From assembly GCA_944320965.1 (NCBI GenBank), contig CALUJO010000007.1, positions 21,164 to 85,163 on the forward strand: DNA of 64,000 nucleotides. Reading direction: 5' to 3'. Positions 18,217-28,118 of the stretch are shown piece after piece. The translations under genes were made by a program, and so were the position numbers. The DNA is from an uncultured Bacteroidaceae bacterium (GTDB lineage Bacteria; Bacteroidota; Bacteroidia; Bacteroidales; Bacteroidaceae). Numbering within the stretch: the stretch's first letter is position 1; each line of letters begins with the position of its first letter. The notes under the pieces are model-generated. The model searched no databases and was not told the DNA's origin. It saw only the letters and a list, made by a program, of their open reading frames with translations.

Positions 18217-18651
18217 CTAAATTATCAGAACGGAATGCAAAGCCAATAAAATACGGTTGCCAAGACCTGGAGGAGCGTTTGAAGCCTTTGCAGACATTAG
18301 CAGCTGCTCAACCGGATTTATAACGCATGCAAGGAAATCCGGCATATCAACAGGAACAGGCACAAGATGAACTGTCTTGGCTTGTGAAATCTTTAATACA
18401 AAAGGAACTTCATATTTTATATTTATGCATGAACATTTTCCGGAAACTGATACCATATCCCCCAAATCATGACCGGAATGACTGTTGCACCTGCACGATT
18501 CCTCATCTTTGCATTGGTCGGGAACAGAAGTATAAAAACAGTCTTTTGTAATGCAATATGCCGAACATATATGCACAACACCAAGACCGGTACCTAACAT
18601 AAGAAATATACCGGCAAGAAAACAGACTATAATTTTATGAAATTCTCTCAT
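18217..18651 (-). CDS. Small Cys-rich membrane/periplasmic protein, HYC_CC_PP-like
   Basis: A 144-residue protein starting at ATG 18651; the upstream in-frame segment is a poor leader. A hydrophobic N-terminal segment (residues 6-28) acts as signal or anchor. Cysteines follow in pairs: SAYC near 30-33, Cys38, Cys47, CRC at 53-55 and CSC at 73-75. Near the C terminus is APPGLG. The order of a His/Ala-Tyr-Cys motif, paired cysteines and a PP motif recalls the Bacteroidota HYC_CC_PP family that accompanies metal TonB receptors; that match is from memory. It is first in the metal-related operon with the receptor and the HMA protein. Confidence 0.6.
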   Translation of the reverse strand: MREFHKIIVCFLAGIFLMLGTGLGVVHICSAYCITKDCFYTSVPDQCKDEESCRCNSHSGHDLGDMVSVSGKCSCINIKYEVPFVLKISQAKTVHLVPVPVDMPDFLACVINPVEQLLMSAKASNAPPGLGNRILLALHSVLII

Positions 18652-18809
18652 CCGGCGACAAAGATATAAAAACAGTATTTCATAAACCATGTCATACAGA
18701 CGGCTTATTCATATTTAACATTTTTTCTTGATTTATCATGGTCATAATTCAAACTTTTATCAAACAAAATTGTTTTAACAGGTAATGAAACCAAATACAT
18801 ACATATAAT

Positions 18810-21800
18810 ATGAAACGAAGCTTTACAAAAATTCTTATGCTGTTAATGTTGCCGGCTGCAATATATGCGACAGTCGGGAACGATGGAAAAGACGACAAAA
18901 AGAAAAAGGCGAAGATGGAGAAAATGATGGATGAGATGCCTGATTCTTTGTATGAAGATGTTAAAGTTGAAGACCTTCTGAAAGATGAGGTCTATATCAA
19001 ACTTGCATGTGACGGATGGAGCAGTCGTGAAATACAGAGTATTATGGGAAACTATATAAAAGAGAACCGTAAAAACGTAAGAGGTTCTTTTGAATACGGT
19101 ATGTATGCAAAACAATGGCTGCCAACCTTTGGTATTACACCGGGAAACGACTCTATTTATGCGTATGTCGAACCGGAGTTGAACAAGGAAGCTGTTGCCA
19201 ACGTAAGGAAAATGCTGGAAAGAACAGGTTCCGACTATTATCCTACCACATCATATACACCTGATGACAGAAAACAGAAAATAAGACATAAAGGTCTGTT
19301 CCGTCAGGTGGAACAGAATCCGTACACCGGACGTATCCACTGGATTGTAGTAAATCCTGAAGACAAGGATGCACTGATGGTTGTTCCGGACGGAGCAGGT
19401 ATATTCCGTACTTCCGACATGGGAAAAACATGGGATTGCGTAACAGACAGAATACCTGACAGGGAATTCAGAAAAATATGTTCACACTCGGCAATTCCGG
19501 TTGACCCTGACAACTGGGACCACTTCTTTGCATTCATGAAAAGCGGTGGAAGTACAGCTGTATATGAAACAACTGACGGAGGACTAAGCTGGCAAAGAGT
19601 AGAAAATGCCACACATAAGAACTTCAAGCGCGGATATGCTTTCAGAGACAAAGAAGGCAATCTAAAATTCATCGGTGCTGTACAAAGCGGTAATTACATG
19701 AACAATGAACTTTGGATAAGCGAAAACAAAGGAGTTAACTGGACAAGAATATATATACCTGAAGAATTAAAGGAAACTCATCCGGAAAACGGTAACAAAG
19801 GGGCTTTCCTGCAGAACTTTGCATTCAATCCTTTAAACAGGGACAAAATATATTTCACAGGGTCAAGAAGTATCTACTACTTTGATGACGGCGCAAAAGC
19901 CACCTTGGTTAACGGTCAGAAACAGTATAATGTAAAGAAACTAAGATTCAATGTACTATCTCAGGACGGACAACAGGTTAGATATTCTGATGTAACAGAA
20001 TTCCCTTACGGTTCAACATCACAGGGATTCCTAGAAATAAACCCGAACGACACACTGCAGATGTGGTTTGCATCGGCATCAAGAAATGTGAGCTATGGCG
20101 TATATTCAGCCATATATCGTTCTGACGACGGAGGCAAGAACTGGATAACATTGCAGGAACCCAAAAACGGAATTGGCGGGGGACTTGCATTCGGTAACGA
20201 ATCCCCATGGGGATGGCTCGGCGGATTTGGAGTAAACTTTACTGATACTACACGTCTGTACGGTTGTTCAATGAGCTCAGCAAAGAGTTATAACGGTGGA
20301 CGTAATTTCTATGAATTCGGATGGGGAACAAGAATCAAATCCGAAATAAACGGAACTTACTATTATCTGACAAGCTCACGACACAATGCCGATAATCATT
20401 GTATCGTCTCTCACCCTTTCGGAAGAGTATTCCGAGGTTCGGATTCCGGTCTGTTCATGATTGACCCTGAAATAAACGGTCATGAATGGACAAGCATTGA
20501 CGGCAAAATGGGTAACCAGCTTCACTACTCAATTAAAGTAAATGAATTTGGTGACCAGCTTATGTTGGGAAATACTCAGGATGTTGACGTTCAGACCTAC
20601 AGAGAAGGACGATGGGGACATTGGAGAGGATATGAAGGAACAGAAGCGTTTATCAACCCGTATTCACAGACATGTTACTTCTCAGGAAGCGGCGGCGGTG
20701 GAGGCCTTAACGGTGTAAGCCTCAGCTCATGGTACGAAGGATACACATTCCCTGATGTATTTACAGGCAACTGGTATCTTATACACAATCCGAACGACAA
20801 CAGCAAGTCTTTCTTCCGTATTGAAGATTTTGGTACACAGACAGTAAATCTTTCTCAAAATGTCATGGATGACAGCGGAAGCGGAGTTGGAGCAAGAGAT
20901 ATATTTATATCAAGAGCTGGAGACAAAGCGGTTATTGTTGTAATGAATACTAACAATACCCTTGTAAAATCTGTAGACGGAGGTGATACATTTACAACAG
21001 TAAAGGTTATAGTTAATGGCGCTACAGTAAATGCAAAATATTCTAACTGTCAGCTTGTCGGAGATCCTAACCAAAGCAGATACGTATATCTTGCGCAGAA
21101 TGGAGGAAAAAATATATTCAAGATTGATTTGGATGAAGTCAGTGAACCAGGAAACATGACAACACTAGGTTTGCCTGCAGGAATAGACTGCTCTGACATT
21201 ATATATCATGAAGGAAGCGGTGACTGGTATTTCTTCAGCAAAAATTATGGTTTATACAGATTGGCTAACGGAGAAGACACATGGAAACTTTGGATGAAAG
21301 GATTCAATCCTCTTCAGGCTGGACGTATTGCAATAAACTATACTACTCAGGAAATGGTTATTGGTGACTACGGAAGAGGTATATGGGTGGCTGACCTTGA
21401 AACTCCTTCGGACAGATATTTCAAGAACGGATTCGCCCTGAAGGAACTTTCAAACGTTGAAGGCAGAATAACAATTGGTATAGATACAAAATGGACAATT
21501 CCGCAATACTATAATTACAAATGGACTGTCAACGATGTTGAAGTAATAAATCCGTACCAGTACCTGTCATCTTCTGAGTTGAAAAGCGGTGACAGAGTAA
21601 AGTTGGAACTCACATTACGTGAATCACCTGATGTAACAACTACTTCGGCAGAATATACTGTCAAGGCATCACAGCCTGTAACAGAATATGCCAAAGTACC
21701 GGGTAATGCACTTTACTCTGACGGTAACGGACGTATTGATTTGGGTTATGTTGATTATTTCTTCAATGACTTTACAATTGACATGTGGATAAAGCCTGAA

Positions 21801-24800
21801 AGCAACGGAGTCATATTGGCAAACCGTCCTGTAGAAATATCAAAAGATACACGCGGATGGGCACTTATGATTGAAGGCGGCAAACTGAAGTTCAGATATG
21901 CGCCTGCAAACAAGTTTGACTTGCCGACTTATGAAACAAGCGAAACTCAGGAAAAAGATGTTGTGGGCCCAAATGTTGAAATGGGAAAATGGATACACGT
22001 ACTGGTATCACAGAACAGATACGGCATGATAAACATGTATGTTGACGGTAACAATGTTGCATCTGATCAAAGAATCAAGCAGACATACCCGCTTAACAGT
22101 TCAATGTACCTGTCATTGTTTGCCGACGGATTTGAAAACAAATGCATCAAGGCAACTGTTGACGAGCTGAAAATATGGAATTATGCAATGAATGAAAACG
22201 ATGCAAGAAAGGCAATGTTCTCACACAACACTTCAAAGCCGGAAAAACTTGCAGCTTACTGGTCGTTCAATGCAGACAATATCGGACTTGAAAAGGAATT
22301 GTTCAGCCGCTCAGGAATCAGGTCAAGAGTAAAGGCAAATACTGAATACGTATTCATGCCTGTGCCTGTTGCAGCCATAAGAAGTGATGTAAAGACACTA
22401 TCCGGAAAGACTGATTTCTCTTACAACGGAGGAAAGATAATGGATATAACTCCTTCTTCAAACTATTCTGGAGAAGTAGGTGTCTATGAATACTCAAAAG
22501 ACATTACATCCATTCCGGATATTGATGACAACTACTATATAGTGGCATCTGTTCCTTACCAGATTATGACATTCGGACAGGCTGACAATGACCTGACTTT
22601 TGATATTGATTTTAATATCAATCCTAAAAGCGGCAAGAGTTATCAGCTATACAAATGTGAACTTCGTGAAGACAGCAAGCATTGGATAAAGATAAAGAAT
22701 CTGGAAGTAAACGAAAGCAATACTTTGACAGCAAAAGGAATCAATGCAAACGACTTGAACAACAAGGCTTTGATAATTCTTGAAAACAAGCCAGCTATTG
22801 AAGTTATGATTCTGAACAACGAGAATTCCAATGAATATGTGGTTTACAATGATTCAAAACATGAAATAAGTATTGAAGCAAAAACTGTTGGTGACATGAC
22901 ACAGCCTTCGGGACTATATGAAATACAATCCACAACAGGACTTATGAAAATAACAAACAATCTGACTTTCATAAGCAACAAGGCAAAGACATCGCTTGTG
23001 ATTGACATCGATTCTTTGCATGGAAAAGATATTGCATACGATACTATCGTAGGAAAGACAAACAACAGTATCATACCTCTGCCTATAGTTGTAAAGAATA
23101 AAATGCTTCCAAAGGGCATCGGCAAATCGGCAACTATAAAATCAGGAGGAATGCAAGTTACAGATGCTTCAGTCTACAACCAATTGAACGGGTACAATAC
23201 TGTTACTATGATGGGATGGGTTAGAATTGATGATGCCAACATACTGAAAGGTGTCAAGCCTATGATATTCTTCCGTGGCGGAAGCTCAAGTCCTTGCGGT
23301 ATCCACTTTGCTGATGGGAACCTGAGATGCCACTGGAATGACGGAATGTACAGCAAGGCTTCACACTACACATTGACAACAAAAGATGTGGGAAGATGGG
23401 TACATATTGCAATGGTTGTAAGACCTAACGGTATTGATTTATATCTTGACGGGCAGAGAGCATTCTATACATTTGAAACGCCTAAGGCTAAAATCGGTTC
23501 GGAACTTATGTTGGGACAGAATTACTCCGGCGACAAATGGTTTACAGGTGCATTTGACCAGGTAGGATTATGGAACAGATCATTGACAGAAGATGAGGTA
23601 AGATACTTTATGTTCAATACTCCTGACCTGAATGATTCTAATCTTGTATGCTATATAAATATGGATAAATTCGATGAAAATGGAAATGTAGTAGAACTGA
23701 CAAGAGGAAGCTCTCTTAAATATTTCGGAACAGTTTCATCAACTCCGGAATCATCACTTCTGTATGTTACAAAATCACAGATAATACAGAATGCCGGAGA
23801 AGGAGAAAACGGTCAGGAAATGCATATTGCACTGCCGACAGGCAAGTCATCCGGATTTAACATATCCAAGTTTGACGGGGTTTCTTATGACTATATCAGT
23901 TCAGAACATCCAGAATATTCTCCGCTTGTCAAGGAACATTATGCGACAATAAACGCATCAAATCTGAATATGACTGAAGCTGAAAACGTTGTTATTACAA
24001 TAAACAAGCAACAGATCAAGGCAGGAAACAACATCAAGCTGGCTATAAGAACGATAAATACAACCGGAGGATTCAGCAACTACATTGACGCAAGCAGTGT
24101 AACTGACGGACGCGCAGTATTCAACGTACCGGGCAACCTGATGAATTCTCCTAAAGAAATGATGCTGTTTGTTGACAATTCTGGGAATAACAACATTGAA
24201 GCAGAGATATTCTCAGACAGTTTTGCGGCTAACGATACAATAGTCCTTGACGCTATAACTGATGTTGTTAAAATAAAGACAAGAGTTATATCTGCTCCTA
24301 ATGACGCTAACATTAACATTGTAGTAAATGAAACTGCTTATGCTTCTGTTGACAGAGAGGTTCTTAACACTGAAGAATTTTCAGAAGAAGAATTCACAAT
24401 CAGAATAAACAAGGAAGGACTTGACAAATTGGGTGTAAATCCTGTTACAGTCAAACTTAACGGTGTTTCTGTTCCTGCTGAATTCAAGTTTAATGTTGTT
24501 CTTGAAACAATAGTAAACATGGAACTTGTAAATGGTGACGTATCGGAAGTTGTTGTTGTAAAAAACAGCATATCATCACTTCCTGTAAAAGCAAAACTCG
24601 TACAAGGAATAATGCCTGACAGAATTCAAATTACAACTGAAGCAGGAAAGGCAACATCATCTACCGATATAGGACTTGGAGCTGCCATTGCAAATTCAGA
24701 TGTTATGATAAACGAGAATCTTGAATTCCACGAAAGTGACAGCCCTACAGATGAAGGATGGAACCTGATTGGTAATCCATATCTCTCAAATGTAAACTTG

Positions 24801-25712
24801 ACCAAGCCGCAGAATGTGGAAATAGACGAATCACGCATCTTGAAATATATGTACCAGTACAATCCTGAAAACGATACATACACAGTATGGGATATGGTTG
24901 AAAATTACGACCCAAGCCAGAAACTTGCGCCATTCCAGCCATTCTTTGTTCAGACCACACAAGCTGGTGCAAGTCTGAATATCAAGCCTCAGGCAAGAAG
25001 TCTGGAACTGAACAGAAAAGTGCTTTATCATTTGCAGGAAGCTGAAAGCAAGATTGCACGAATAGCACTCTTCAAAGATAACAGTGAGCAGGAACTTGAC
25101 AGGACAGAAATCAGAGTTCAAAGAGAATCTGATTCTGAATTTGTAATGGGCGAAGACGCTATTAAGATGTGGGGAGGCATGAACGGCAAAACAAATGAAA
25201 TTGCAACATACATAAACAGCAGATTCATGTCTGTAAACGTATTCCCTGATGCTGAGTATACCGTACCGGTATATCTGCGACTGAATTCAAAAGGAATGTT
25301 CCGACTTGCAGTTAATTACAAGGCTGGATTTGGTGAAGATGACAAGATTATACTTAGAGATGAAAAGACAGGAACAGAATGGAATCTGCTTGACGGAGAC
25401 GGTTATGAGTTCAATGTTGAGGATGAAGCTGATGCTGCAAAAAGATTTGTTCTCTATGTTAAGGCTGAAAACATTACAGACATAGATGAAAACAGTCACA
25501 ATAGTGTAAAAGTCTATACAGACAACAATAATTGTATTGTAGAAAACATTTCGGACGATTCAGTTGTTGAAATATATGACGTGGCAGGAAGACGTATCGT
25601 TTACTCCAAGCCTAATAACCATACATTCACAGTCAAGCTTAACGAAGGAAACTATATTGTCAATATCAGAGAAAATAACAAAGATTACACAACCAAGATA
25701 AATATCAGATAA
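18810..25712 (+). CDS. Giant secreted sortilin-like/LamG protein with T9SS sorting domain
   Basis: A 2300-residue exported protein. A signal peptide (residues 1-20) is followed by a Lys-rich stretch (KDDKKKKAKMEK). Residues about 120-900 form a sortilin/VPS10-like beta-propeller with Asp-box motifs: SDMGKTWD near 200, TDGGLSWQ near 255, SDDGGKNW near 437 and VDGGDTFT near 725. Two LamG/concanavalin-like domains lie near 960-1130 and 1440-1600, each ending in a DELKIWN or DQVGLWN motif. Beta-sandwich segments follow. The last 75 residues (VEIYDVAGRRIVYSK... to KINIR) match the T9SS type A C-terminal sorting domain, so the protein should be exported and surface-attached by T9SS. Function is unknown; sialidase-type catalytic residues were not recognised. 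Its stop overlaps the next gene's ATG. Confidence 0.83.
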   Translation: MKRSFTKILMLLMLPAAIYATVGNDGKDDKKKKAKMEKMMDEMPDSLYEDVKVEDLLKDEVYIKLACDGWSSREIQSIMGNYIKENRKNVRGSFEYGMYAKQWLPTFGITPGNDSIYAYVEPELNKEAVANVRKMLERTGSDYYPTTSYTPDDRKQKIRHKGLFRQVEQNPYTGRIHWIVVNPEDKDALMVVPDGAGIFRTSDMGKTWDCVTDRIPDREFRKICSHSAIPVDPDNWDHFFAFMKSGGSTAVYETTDGGLSWQRVENATHKNFKRGYAFRDKEGNLKFIGAVQSGNYMNNELWISENKGVNWTRIYIPEELKETHPENGNKGAFLQNFAFNPLNRDKIYFTGSRSIYYFDDGAKATLVNGQKQYNVKKLRFNVLSQDGQQVRYSDVTEFPYGSTSQGFLEINPNDTLQMWFASASRNVSYGVYSAIYRSDDGGKNWITLQEPKNGIGGGLAFGNESPWGWLGGFGVNFTDTTRLYGCSMSSAKSYNGGRNFYEFGWGTRIKSEINGTYYYLTSSRHNADNHCIVSHPFGRVFRGSDSGLFMIDPEINGHEWTSIDGKMGNQLHYSIKVNEFGDQLMLGNTQDVDVQTYREGRWGHWRGYEGTEAFINPYSQTCYFSGSGGGGGLNGVSLSSWYEGYTFPDVFTGNWYLIHNPNDNSKSFFRIEDFGTQTVNLSQNVMDDSGSGVGARDIFISRAGDKAVIVVMNTNNTLVKSVDGGDTFTTVKVIVNGATVNAKYSNCQLVGDPNQSRYVYLAQNGGKNIFKIDLDEVSEPGNMTTLGLPAGIDCSDIIYHEGSGDWYFFSKNYGLYRLANGEDTWKLWMKGFNPLQAGRIAINYTTQEMVIGDYGRGIWVADLETPSDRYFKNGFALKELSNVEGRITIGIDTKWTIPQYYNYKWTVNDVEVINPYQYLSSSELKSGDRVKLELTLRESPDVTTTSAEYTVKASQPVTEYAKVPGNALYSDGNGRIDLGYVDYFFNDFTIDMWIKPESNGVILANRPVEISKDTRGWALMIEGGKLKFRYAPANKFDLPTYETSETQEKDVVGPNVEMGKWIHVLVSQNRYGMINMYVDGNNVASDQRIKQTYPLNSSMYLSLFADGFENKCIKATVDELKIWNYAMNENDARKAMFSHNTSKPEKLAAYWSFNADNIGLEKELFSRSGIRSRVKANTEYVFMPVPVAAIRSDVKTLSGKTDFSYNGGKIMDITPSSNYSGEVGVYEYSKDITSIPDIDDNYYIVASVPYQIMTFGQADNDLTFDIDFNINPKSGKSYQLYKCELREDSKHWIKIKNLEVNESNTLTAKGINANDLNNKALIILENKPAIEVMILNNENSNEYVVYNDSKHEISIEAKTVGDMTQPSGLYEIQSTTGLMKITNNLTFISNKAKTSLVIDIDSLHGKDIAYDTIVGKTNNSIIPLPIVVKNKMLPKGIGKSATIKSGGMQVTDASVYNQLNGYNTVTMMGWVRIDDANILKGVKPMIFFRGGSSSPCGIHFADGNLRCHWNDGMYSKASHYTLTTKDVGRWVHIAMVVRPNGIDLYLDGQRAFYTFETPKAKIGSELMLGQNYSGDKWFTGAFDQVGLWNRSLTEDEVRYFMFNTPDLNDSNLVCYINMDKFDENGNVVELTRGSSLKYFGTVSSTPESSLLYVTKSQIIQNAGEGENGQEMHIALPTGKSSGFNISKFDGVSYDYISSEHPEYSPLVKEHYATINASNLNMTEAENVVITINKQQIKAGNNIKLAIRTINTTGGFSNYIDASSVTDGRAVFNVPGNLMNSPKEMMLFVDNSGNNNIEAEIFSDSFAANDTIVLDAITDVVKIKTRVISAPNDANINIVVNETAYASVDREVLNTEEFSEEEFTIRINKEGLDKLGVNPVTVKLNGVSVPAEFKFNVVLETIVNMELVNGDVSEVVVVKNSISSLPVKAKLVQGIMPDRIQITTEAGKATSSTDIGLGAAIANSDVMINENLEFHESDSPTDEGWNLIGNPYLSNVNLTKPQNVEIDESRILKYMYQYNPENDTYTVWDMVENYDPSQKLAPFQPFFVQTTQAGASLNIKPQARSLELNRKVLYHLQEAESKIARIALFKDNSEQELDRTEIRVQRESDSEFVMGEDAIKMWGGMNGKTNEIATYINSRFMSVNVFPDAEYTVPVYLRLNSKGMFRLAVNYKAGFGEDDKIILRDEKTGTEWNLLDGDGYEFNVEDEADAAKRFVLYVKAENITDIDENSHNSVKVYTDNNNCIVENISDDSVVEIYDVAGRRIVYSKPNNHTFTVKLNEGNYIVNIRENNKDYTTKINIR

Positions 25713-27640
25713 TGAGAAACAAATATTTCATTTCATCAATAATGTTCATGTTCACTGGGCTTCTGTCAGCCCAGGAACTTGAACTGATAGGGATAGTTTC
25801 GCATAATAATGAAAACTATGTGGGTCTGAAACTTGACAACGGAGGAAAAGAACTGAGCTCCTTCTCCGTTGTCAAATACAATATGGACAACGGATTCAAT
25901 ACCACAACTACAAATGCAACGAATTATCAGTTCAAAGATGGCTACTATCTGATTCCGGTAGACGGAAATACTGAAACAGAATATGCCTATAGGATAAAAG
26001 CCCTTTTCACAGACGACACGGAATTGAAAAGTCCAAATATTGAAATTAAAGACGGAGCAACATTCCATTGGCTGGGTTCTGACCTACAATGGTCCAATTC
26101 GCATTCCTCTTATGGCGGTACGCCTATAGACCGTCCTATTGACGGAGCTGAACATACACCTATAAAATTGGACGGAACAAATTATTATAAAAGTTACAGT
26201 ACCCATGCCTATGGGTTCATTGAGTTTTCATTTGATGAAAACACCCCATATAGCAGATTCTATACAAAATATGGAATTATGGATAGCAATAGTAATGGAG
26301 ATGTCATATTCACATTCATTGTAGATGGAACTATAGCAGAACAATATAAAGTTTATGCAAAAACAAATACTGTACAGGGAGCACAAGGTCCATATATCAG
26401 AGAATATGAAACAGCAATAAATGGGAAAAAACTTATAAGGCTACAAGGAGATATTTGGGACAATAACTGGGGTGACCACATGAACTTCGTAATGGGTCGT
26501 GCATATTTAAAACAGCCTGATCGCAAAGAGCAGACTGTTGAGCTTCCTGAATCTCAGATTCTGACAGCTGACAAGCCTTTTGTATATACAATAAATAATG
26601 TTTTCTCGTCAGGACTGGAACCACAGACCAGAATTGTCCGAGGAAACGAATACGCTACACTTGACGGACGTACACTAAATATAACATCCATCCCCGAAGA
26701 CAAAAGCGAATATATCGAAGTAGAAATGTTCCAGCCGGGAAACGAAGAATTTGCTCCAAGCCAACTATACAGATGCAAATACTACATACGCAACTACAAG
26801 ACAGTCAACAAAGACGAGAAACTTGTTCTTGAAAATGGTGCAGAAGTTGATATACTTACAGTTTACGGCGATTTCAAATCGGCAGGACAAGTTGTTGTGG
26901 AAAGCGGATTTGCAAAAATCAACAAGCTTGTTCTTAAATATACTTTTATACCGGGAAAATGGAATTTCATAAGCTTTCCAGGAAACTTTAACATTGATGA
27001 AATAAGCAATATGAACGAACTGGGATACTTTCTGAACAAATCGCCAAAGCCTTATTATATAAGAGAATACAGCACAAAAGCAAGAGCTGACGGAGAAAGT
27101 GCATGGACAAAACTCACAACTCCGGAAGTTCGCAAGAACAAAGGTTACCTGATGGGAATTGCACGTACTGCCGACAATCCAAACTCTGACCCTGTTGAAG
27201 TGACATTTACAATAGACAATACAACTCTTGGAGTAACAAGTACGTCTGATGGAACAATGAATGTACAGCTTGATATGACAATGGTTCCCGAAAACGAAGA
27301 AGTTGAAGTTGTGGTACAACCAGTTGACGTCAAAGGTATACCGCTTGTTGTAAAAGTCAAGTTTGAACCTGAAGAAGAAGTTGTAAAACCTCTGAATTTC
27401 AAAAACGCATTGGAAGAAGCAAGAATAACGTTCAATCCAAACAAAAGCGGTATAAGAATTTCACTTCCAGAAAACAGTCCGGCTAAAGTGATGATATTTG
27501 ACAAGAAAGGCAGACTTGCAAAAGCCGTAAAATATATATCACCATTTGTGATTGATATAAGTGATATGAAAAAAGGACACTATGATGTGCTTATACAATA
27601 TGGAAATGCAAGAAGCTATAAAAATCTTGTCATTGAATAA
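25712..27640 (+). CDS. NPCBM-domain protein with T9SS-type C terminus
   Basis: A 642-residue exported protein with signal peptide (residues 1-20, ending LLSAQ). Residues about 115-270 match an NPCBM/NEW2 carbohydrate-binding module: it opens with FHWLGSDLQWSNSHSSYGG, repeatedly has Gly-Trp/Tyr strands, and ends in WGDHMNFVMGRAYL. Middle segments are beta-rich. The C-terminal 75 residues (KVMIFDKKGRLAKAVK... to LVIE) resemble a T9SS sorting domain. It starts on the last base of the giant gene's stop codon, so the pair is translationally coupled and probably forms one surface system binding glycans. No catalytic domain is recognised. Confidence 0.75.
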   Translation: MRNKYFISSIMFMFTGLLSAQELELIGIVSHNNENYVGLKLDNGGKELSSFSVVKYNMDNGFNTTTTNATNYQFKDGYYLIPVDGNTETEYAYRIKALFTDDTELKSPNIEIKDGATFHWLGSDLQWSNSHSSYGGTPIDRPIDGAEHTPIKLDGTNYYKSYSTHAYGFIEFSFDENTPYSRFYTKYGIMDSNSNGDVIFTFIVDGTIAEQYKVYAKTNTVQGAQGPYIREYETAINGKKLIRLQGDIWDNNWGDHMNFVMGRAYLKQPDRKEQTVELPESQILTADKPFVYTINNVFSSGLEPQTRIVRGNEYATLDGRTLNITSIPEDKSEYIEVEMFQPGNEEFAPSQLYRCKYYIRNYKTVNKDEKLVLENGAEVDILTVYGDFKSAGQVVVESGFAKINKLVLKYTFIPGKWNFISFPGNFNIDEISNMNELGYFLNKSPKPYYIREYSTKARADGESAWTKLTTPEVRKNKGYLMGIARTADNPNSDPVEVTFTIDNTTLGVTSTSDGTMNVQLDMTMVPENEEVEVVVQPVDVKGIPLVVKVKFEPEEEVVKPLNFKNALEEARITFNPNKSGIRISLPENSPAKVMIFDKKGRLAKAVKYISPFVIDISDMKKGHYDVLIQYGNARSYKNLVIE

Positions 27641-27817
27641 TAATGAATCTGAGATAATTTACGAAACAGACAAAAACGTATTTGAAGAAAACTGTTTTTA
27701 AAAATTTTATAAATATAAAATGCAAACACCATAAAATATAAAAGGGATTAAAAAGACGTTTTTTTTGTCTATCATGCAAAAAAATATGTTTATTTTGAAC
27801 AAAAAAGTAGGATATAA

Positions 27818-27848
27818 TTTGTTCGTATAATTATTATCTCTATATTTG
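27818..27848 (+). promoter_or_regulatory. Consensus promoter of a short transcript
   Basis: TTTG at 27818-27821 and TATATTTG at 27841-27848 with 19 bases between them: a full match to the Bacteroides promoter. Only about 60 bases separate the predicted start from a terminator. Confidence 0.6.
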
Positions 27849-27853
27849 CATTG

Positions 27854-27918
27854 TGTTTTCATAGCATTAAAATTTTAGATTAACAATTGAATGAGGGTGA
27901 AGCGTCGCCCTCTTTTTT
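27854..27918 (+). ncRNA. Candidate small RNA of about 65 bases
   Basis: It starts just after a full consensus promoter and ends in a rho-independent terminator: GAGGGTGA (27893-27900) pairs with TCGCCCTC (27905-27912) around the loop AGCG, then six T. The upstream part (GTGTTTTCATAGCATT...) resembles a short sequence I remember as recurring in front of similar terminators in Bacteroides genomes, perhaps a paralogous sRNA family. That link is memory only. It could also be an attenuator for pheT, but no Phe-rich leader peptide is present. Confidence 0.5.
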
Positions 27919-28041
27919 ATTTGCGTCAAATCAGTCGAAAAGTTTCTTTCATTAATGCATACTTATCCGGCAAGCCTGACAACTTATCTGTCCAGGCCTC
28001 AAAAAAAATAATAAAGTAACAAAATATCCGCAATTTCTTTT

Positions 28042-28049
28042 TAATTTTG
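28042..28049 (+). promoter_or_regulatory. -7 element for pheT
   Basis: TAATTTTG matches TAnnTTTG, 69 bases before the pheT start. It is the only such box between the small-RNA terminator and the gene. No -33 element was recognised. Confidence 0.35.
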
Positions 28050-28118
28050 CAAGTCAATAGCTATCAGCAATAGATATAACTGACAATATCATAAACAGAT
28101 AACTTTAAAACACAAAAT

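Larger units (their letters stand above)
27641..28118. other. Intergenic region before pheT, with a short transcription unit
   Basis: This 478-base AT-rich stretch contains no protein gene. It carries a complete small promoter-to-terminator unit at 27818-27918 and a separate -7 box (TAATTTTG, 28042-28049) that probably serves pheT. Confidence 0.5.
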
